DNA of 64,000 nt, taken from NCBI GenBank assembly GCA_013298595.1, contig JAAFIG010000009.1, positions 62,001 through 126,000 of the forward strand, read 5' to 3'. Positions 59,973 through 64,000 of this stretch are shown piece after piece. Below the pieces are notes generated by a model. The model made no database searches. It worked only from the letters and a program-made list of their open reading frames with translations, and had not been told where the DNA came from. The translations under genes and the position numbers were made by a program. Origin of the DNA: Deinococcales bacterium. GTDB lineage: Bacteria > Deinococcota > Deinococci > Deinococcales > JAAFIG01. Position 1 is the stretch's first letter. Every line of letters starts with the position of its first letter.

Positions 59973-62420
59973 GTGTTGTTACGTGCTTTGGATTTACGTC
60001 TGGCTTTTGCTGATCGAGTGATTCTCGAGGGGGCTTCGTTGTTGCTTGAGGCTGGTCAGCGGGTGGCGTTAACAGGACGTAATGGGAGCGGTAAGACTTC
60101 GTTATTACGTATTTTGATGGGTGTGCAGGTTGCTGATGCTGGTTCGCTCGAGGTACTTGGGCGTTTGGGTTGGCTGATGCAAGACCCAAGTTTTTTGGGT
60201 TTGACAGTGCGTGATGTAATGCTTGGTGCATTGGCACATTTGCGTGAATTAGAAGCAAAATTACGTTTACTCGAGCAAGAATTTGCAGCAGGTTCGGATG
60301 CGTGGGCGGCAACCCTCGAGGCATTTGAAATGGCGGGCGGTTATACAGCTGAAGCTCGAGCGGCAGCCACCTTAGAAGCCCTTGGTTTGGTGGGGATGCT
60401 GGATCGTGATGCCGATACTTTGTCGGGTGGTGAGCGGACTCGTTTGGCTTTGGCAGTGGTGTTAATTGCACAACCCGAAGTGCTACTGCTGGATGAACCA
60501 ACCAATCATTTGGATATTGCCATGCGTGAATGGTTAGAAAAACGCTTGCTCGAGTACCCTGGGGCGCTTTTGATTGTTTCGCATGATCGCCGTTTATTGG
60601 ATGTGGTTTGTAAAGAAACATTGCATCTCGAGCGTGGGGTTTTAACGTTGTACGCTGGTGGGTACTCTAAATCCAGAGCTGCTCGGCTCGAAGCGCGGCG
60701 AATTCAGGCGAAATCAGCGCGGGTGGGTGGTTTTGAATTGCGACGTTTGCAACGAGCTGCTCAGACAGTCAGTGCTTGGGGGGTGAACAACACAAAATTG
60801 GCGCGTCGGGCTAAAGCACTGGCAACTCGAGCCGAACGCACCAAAGCCAGTTTGGTGGAAATGCCACCGCGTGAACGGGTACTGCGAATGAAACTCGAAA
60901 GTGGTGATGCTCGAGCCAAATTGGTTTTACGGGCAGAACGCATTGCAAAAACGTATGGTCAACGTTTGATTCTCGAGAAAGCCGATTTGCGTTTACGGGT
61001 TGGTGATCGGGTGGCGTTACTGGCAAAAAATGGGGCTGGTAAAACCACGTTACTCAAAATTTTACTAGGTGAAACGCCACCCGATGTGCCTAATCCGCTC
61101 GAGCCTCCCGAAGTGCGCTATGCCGATGGTGTGACAGTGGCGTATTTTGATCAAACGTTTCATGGTTTAGATGCTAAAAAACCTGTGCTCGAGCAATTAG
61201 AAGCCCGAGTTGGTAATCGTAGTGCAGTAGCGTTGCTTGGGCGTTATGGTTTTCCTGCCGAAGCCCAAACCAGAGCACCAAACACACTTTCTGGTGGTGA
61301 ACGTGCTCGGGCTGGGTTAGCACTGATTGCTGCCACTCGAGCTGATGTGCTGATTCTCGATGAACCGACCAATCATTTGGATGTTGAAACGCTTGAAGCT
61401 CTCGAGGAAGCCATTCTTGGCTATCCGGGCAGTGTTTTATTTGTCACCCATGATCGCAGTTTTGCTAAAGCCGTGGCAACTCGAGTGCTGACGATTGAAA
61501 ATGCAAATTTACTCGAGTTCGCTGATGGCTTTGCTGGTTACGAGCGATTTCGTCGCGGTGAGCGCCGCACACTTGACCCTGCTCGTTTGCTTGAGGGTGA
61601 AAACCCGCCACCACCGCCTCGGCAGTACACGCCCGATCAGCAGATGCAGTTACTCGAGGAACGCAATGTTGAACTCGAAGATTTATTTTTGCATCGTGGT
61701 TTGACCGAACGCGAATGGCAACGTTTTCGTATCGAGGCTCGAGCCATTGTGCTGCGTTTAGCTGAGTTATACGCTGATAAATTCTGTGCGCCACTTGAAT
61801 TCGATCATGCCATACATATCCGCAAACTCGAGATTCGAGCCATTTGTGATGAAACCAGTACCACATGGCAATTCTGGATGAGAAACTCGAGTGGTTGCCC
61901 CAGTTTACGTGGAAATCTTGATGGAACAACACTGGTACTTGAATGGTTAGGCGATACCACACACGCTCTGCCGTGGTTCAAAAAAACATTGTTACAAGGC
62001 GCTGTCAGTCTCGCTTTTGAACGAATCGGTTGCCAAGTAATCCAGCTTCCAGAAAATCTCGAGCCATTTGGTCAAAGTATACAGAGCCTCGAGTACGCAC
62101 AAAAAATGGGTTTAACTCGAGCCGTGCAACAACCTAAACGAAAACGTCGTAAAAAACGCAAAACCTCGAGCCAACTTATTTTTGCTACACCACAAAATCA
62201 GAATCCAAAATTGCAGAATCCACCTATGTCCAATACCCCAAATCCCCAAATCATAGCGGCGGGGCTTGCTTCGCCCAACCCTCGAGTCGGACGTTTACAG
62301 GCTTTACAGGCAAAAAAACAAATCGCTGTCCTGACTCAGGATGCGGTAGTCTCCTCTCCCCTACCGCTCCGACGGCGACGTAAACGCCGCAAAGCACCTC
62401 GGCTCGAGAATCCCGTATGA
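59973..62420 (+). CDS. ABC-F family ATPase with long basic C-terminal tail
   Basis: The 815-residue soluble protein has two ABC modules: Walker A GRNGSGKTS, signature LSGGERTRLAL, Walker B LLLDEPTNHLD, then GAGKTT, LSGGERARAG and LILDEPTNHLD. These ABC-F proteins act on ribosomes, as translation factors or antibiotic-resistance factors. The C-terminal 230 residues go beyond the usual family: a middle domain, then KRKRRKKRKTSSQ and RRRRKRRKAPR, a strongly basic tail that could contact rRNA. A copy of the dispersed palindrome lies within the tail coding sequence. GTG 59973 follows TACAAT by 6 bases. No transmembrane part. Confidence 0.92.
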   Translation: MLLRALDLRLAFADRVILEGASLLLEAGQRVALTGRNGSGKTSLLRILMGVQVADAGSLEVLGRLGWLMQDPSFLGLTVRDVMLGALAHLRELEAKLRLLEQEFAAGSDAWAATLEAFEMAGGYTAEARAAATLEALGLVGMLDRDADTLSGGERTRLALAVVLIAQPEVLLLDEPTNHLDIAMREWLEKRLLEYPGALLIVSHDRRLLDVVCKETLHLERGVLTLYAGGYSKSRAARLEARRIQAKSARVGGFELRRLQRAAQTVSAWGVNNTKLARRAKALATRAERTKASLVEMPPRERVLRMKLESGDARAKLVLRAERIAKTYGQRLILEKADLRLRVGDRVALLAKNGAGKTTLLKILLGETPPDVPNPLEPPEVRYADGVTVAYFDQTFHGLDAKKPVLEQLEARVGNRSAVALLGRYGFPAEAQTRAPNTLSGGERARAGLALIAATRADVLILDEPTNHLDVETLEALEEAILGYPGSVLFVTHDRSFAKAVATRVLTIENANLLEFADGFAGYERFRRGERRTLDPARLLEGENPPPPPRQYTPDQQMQLLEERNVELEDLFLHRGLTEREWQRFRIEARAIVLRLAELYADKFCAPLEFDHAIHIRKLEIRAICDETSTTWQFWMRNSSGCPSLRGNLDGTTLVLEWLGDTTHALPWFKKTLLQGAVSLAFERIGCQVIQLPENLEPFGQSIQSLEYAQKMGLTRAVQQPKRKRRKKRKTSSQLIFATPQNQNPKLQNPPMSNTPNPQIIAAGLASPNPRVGRLQALQAKKQIAVLTQDAVVSSPLPLRRRRKRRKAPRLENPV
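62257..62280 (+). repeat. Palindromic repeat inside the ABC-F tail
   Basis: The segment, read on the minus strand, is GTTGGGCGAAGCAAGCCCCGC, close to copies A and C (GTTGGGCGAGGCACGCTTCGC). It codes for about IAAGLASPNP in the tail of the ABC-F protein. A degenerate copy has thus been absorbed into a coding region. Confidence 0.55.
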
Positions 62421-62421
62421 T
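62416..62421 (+). promoter_or_regulatory. -10 box of the DUF2207 gene
   Basis: TATGAT, overlapping the ABC-F stop codon, 6 bases before the GTG at 62428. Confidence 0.55.
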
Positions 62422-62427
62422 GTTTAT

Positions 62428-64000
62428 GTGAAATCAGCTTTGAGGTTCTTGTTTTTGCTTGCGGCATTGTTTTTGAATGTGGCATCAGCGAAGTCATTTT
62501 CGTTTTCGAGTATCGAGCAAGATATCTATTTTCAACCCAATGGTTCGGTGCGGGTGGTTGATACCCGTTCATATGACTTTAATGGGTCGTTTAGTAAAGC
62601 TTTTTTGACGGTTGATACTCGAGGCAGTGTGGTTTTTTCTGGGGTCGAAGCCTTGGATGGGAAAGCTTTTTATGGTTTTTCAGTGGATGACAATACAGTG
62701 CGTTGGTCTTATGATGCTGAGTCTGAAGCACGGACGTTTCGTATTACGTATGTTTTAAATAACGAAGTGGATGTGGCATCAGATGCAGCGAAGTTTGATC
62801 GTCAGGTACTCGAGCCTGTGCATCAGGCAGTTGGGCGGTATGTGGTGCGTTTACATGCACCTGCGGGAAATCCCGATTTGTTTAAGGTTTTTGTTTTTTC
62901 TCGGGATTCACGACTGGGAACTTTGGAGTTTGACACTGCCACTGGGGTGGCAACCATCAATCTCGAGGATGTGGCTGAAGATGAGTGGGTGCGGACATTT
63001 GTGTTGCTTCCTGCAAAACAATTTCTGATTCCAACTTTGACAGGTAAACAGTTGACTGCGTGGCTCGAGGGGTTAAAAGTGGAAACTAAGGCGTTTCGCA
63101 ATGCCTCGAGTGCTGCTTTAGCGCAGGGTGGTTTTGCACCCCCACCCCCACCACCGCCTGCGTGGTTGTTGGCTTTGCCATTACTTGGCGCATTATTTTT
63201 TGGTAGCAATATTTGGAATGCGTATCAAAAATATGGTCGTGAACCAAGTATTCCCGAGGTTGGTAAGTATTATCGTGAACCTGCTCAGCCAATTCCGCCT
63301 GGTGTTGTGCCCTATGTTTTATCGGCAATGAATCCTGGATCTGGTGCACTTGGTATGGCGATCAGTGCTACGCTAATTGATTTTACACGACGAGGTTTTC
63401 TCGAGTTGCAACGTGGCAAAACCAGTGGTTTTCTTGGTTTGGGCGCAAAAGAAGAAGTACAGTTTGCTTTGGTTAAAAACCCTCAAGCTGGTGAATTAAC
63501 CACTTTTGAAGAGGAAATTTGGCGAATTACTAATCGTGCTCGAGGTTTTGATAATGTTGTTACCCAAACTGAATTACAGCATTATTTTACCTCTAATCCG
63601 AGTGCTGTTAATGCACTGGTGACTATTCCCAGAGATTGGTACGAACAAACGCATGGAGCATTAATGGATACTGCTGATAGCGGTAAAACACTGCCTTGGA
63701 CGATTGCGGCTTTTGTGGCGGGTGTAGCAGGTTTTGCTGGCGGTATTTTCTTACTTGCAAACAACGCTGAAGCTATTGGTATTGCTGTCATGGTAGCAGG
63801 TCTGATTACGATTCTGGGCGGTATTCTTGCTGGTATTGCTCTCTCGAGATGGCATGCTGATAAGTTACTTAATGCTAAGCGTTGGTTAGCCTATAAGCAT
63901 TTCTTAACCGATTTTTCGCAAATGGAAACCGCTCCTGCCGAACACTTAAAACTCTGGGATTATCATTTTGTTTTTGCTACAGCACTTGGTGTTTCGCAAA
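62428..64000 (+). CDS. DUF2207 membrane protein (partial, runs off the end)
   Basis: The frame opens at GTG 62428 and stays open to base 64000, giving at least 524 residues. It has a signal peptide (LRFLFLLAALFLNVASA), an extracytoplasmic beta domain (IEQDIYFQPNGSVRVVDTRS), a Pro stretch (FAPPPPPPPA) before a membrane segment WLLALPLLGALFF, then the DUF2207 C-terminal region with two further membrane helices (TIAAFVAGVAGFAGGIFLL, GIAVMVAGLITILGGILAGI). DUF2207 (YciQ-like) proteins are bacterial membrane proteins of unknown function. The end is missing. GTG is preferred because TATGAT is 6 bases upstream. Confidence 0.88.
   Translation, partial: MKSALRFLFLLAALFLNVASAKSFSFSSIEQDIYFQPNGSVRVVDTRSYDFNGSFSKAFLTVDTRGSVVFSGVEALDGKAFYGFSVDDNTVRWSYDAESEARTFRITYVLNNEVDVASDAAKFDRQVLEPVHQAVGRYVVRLHAPAGNPDLFKVFVFSRDSRLGTLEFDTATGVATINLEDVAEDEWVRTFVLLPAKQFLIPTLTGKQLTAWLEGLKVETKAFRNASSAALAQGGFAPPPPPPPAWLLALPLLGALFFGSNIWNAYQKYGREPSIPEVGKYYREPAQPIPPGVVPYVLSAMNPGSGALGMAISATLIDFTRRGFLELQRGKTSGFLGLGAKEEVQFALVKNPQAGELTTFEEEIWRITNRARGFDNVVTQTELQHYFTSNPSAVNALVTIPRDWYEQTHGALMDTADSGKTLPWTIAAFVAGVAGFAGGIFLLANNAEAIGIAVMVAGLITILGGILAGIALSRWHADKLLNAKRWLAYKHFLTDFSQMETAPAEHLKLWDYHFVFATALGVSQ

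Larger units (their letters stand above)
1..64000. repeat. Highly iterated palindrome CTCGAG, window-wide
   Basis: The hexamer CTCGAG occurs about 9-10 times per kb in ordinary genes: 29 copies counted by eye in 3061-6060 and 27 in 16001-19000, where random expectation is under one per 3 kb. It is read in all three frames, as Leu-Glu (CTC GAG), as xx-Arg-xx through CGA (often Ala-Arg-Ala), and as Ser-Ser or Ser-Arg (TCG AGN). The codons CTC and CGA seem to be used mainly inside it. It also lies between genes, for example at 3111, 3118, 3133 and 5885. Density falls to about 3 per kb in 45001-50000 and to zero in 7143-7520 and 12117-12608. It behaves like the cyanobacterial HIP1 repeat, but with another sequence. 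Confidence 0.95.

Noticed and set aside
59878-60621. A 247-residue minus-strand frame opposite the ABC-F gene
   Set aside because: It is antisense to a clear ABC ATPase with intact motifs and has His/Pro/Asn-rich, non-protein-like composition.

Overview
The window looks like a compact chromosomal segment of a diderm bacterium. Its base composition is moderate (by eye a little below 50% G+C), genes lie on both strands, and no rRNA, tRNA, CRISPR array, phage or complete insertion sequence is visible. Two properties run through all of it. First, the palindrome CTCGAG is enormously over-represented: I count 29 copies in 3061-6060 and 27 in 16001-19000, against less than one expected per 3 kb, in all reading frames and also between genes. 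This resembles the HIP1 palindrome of cyanobacteria. Second, about twenty genes have a TANNNT -10 hexamer ending 5-7 bases before the start codon and no Shine-Dalgarno sequence, so their mRNAs should be leaderless. Leaderless promoters of this type are well known in Deinococcus. Together with the outer-membrane proteins they make the Deinococcota a reasonable but unproven guess.

Left part (1-35 kb), mostly metabolism and maintenance: the end of a sensor kinase; a kinase with three ATP-cones and an FmdE protein; a Uma2 nuclease; a BtuFCD/FecBCD-type importer; trpB and trpA, unusually separated by a repeat-filled insert; an acyl-CoA carboxylase beta subunit; an LptD-like outer-membrane protein; a possible MITE with inverted ends; radA with a PIN-TRAM membrane protein, preceded by a long inverted repeat; an HD hydrolase, a PIG-L deacetylase and a GH20 hexosaminidase; a beta-helix lipoprotein; ribF; a Gfo/Idh oxidoreductase and a cupin sharing a two-way promoter; an M20 / nitrilase / PLP-enzyme operon; an AAA ATPase plus TPR protein pair that may be a bipartite sensor; an aldo-keto reductase with nagA; moaA; a solute-binding protein; and a DUF4388-peroxiredoxin fusion.

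Centre (35.6-56.3 kb): two giant, translationally coupled genes on the minus strand encode exported proteins of 4179 and 2695 residues. The first is built of DUF11/DUF7933-like and SdrD_B-like repeats. The second carries DUF11 repeats and ends in a predicted outer-membrane beta-barrel. A strong hairpin terminator closes the operon. I read this as a 20.6 kb surface-fibre system, with the barrel protein as anchor or exporter; it is the most striking locus here.

Right part (56.5-64 kb): a COG3375 acetyltransferase, an ArsR-type regulator divergent from a flavin reductase and an MFS exporter, an ABC-F ATPase with a basic tail, and a DUF2207 membrane protein that runs off the end.

CTCGAG density drops in the giant genes, the beta-helix gene and the AAA/TPR pair, and falls to zero in the trpBA insert and the MITE-like element. 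Those parts may have arrived later or may be constrained differently.
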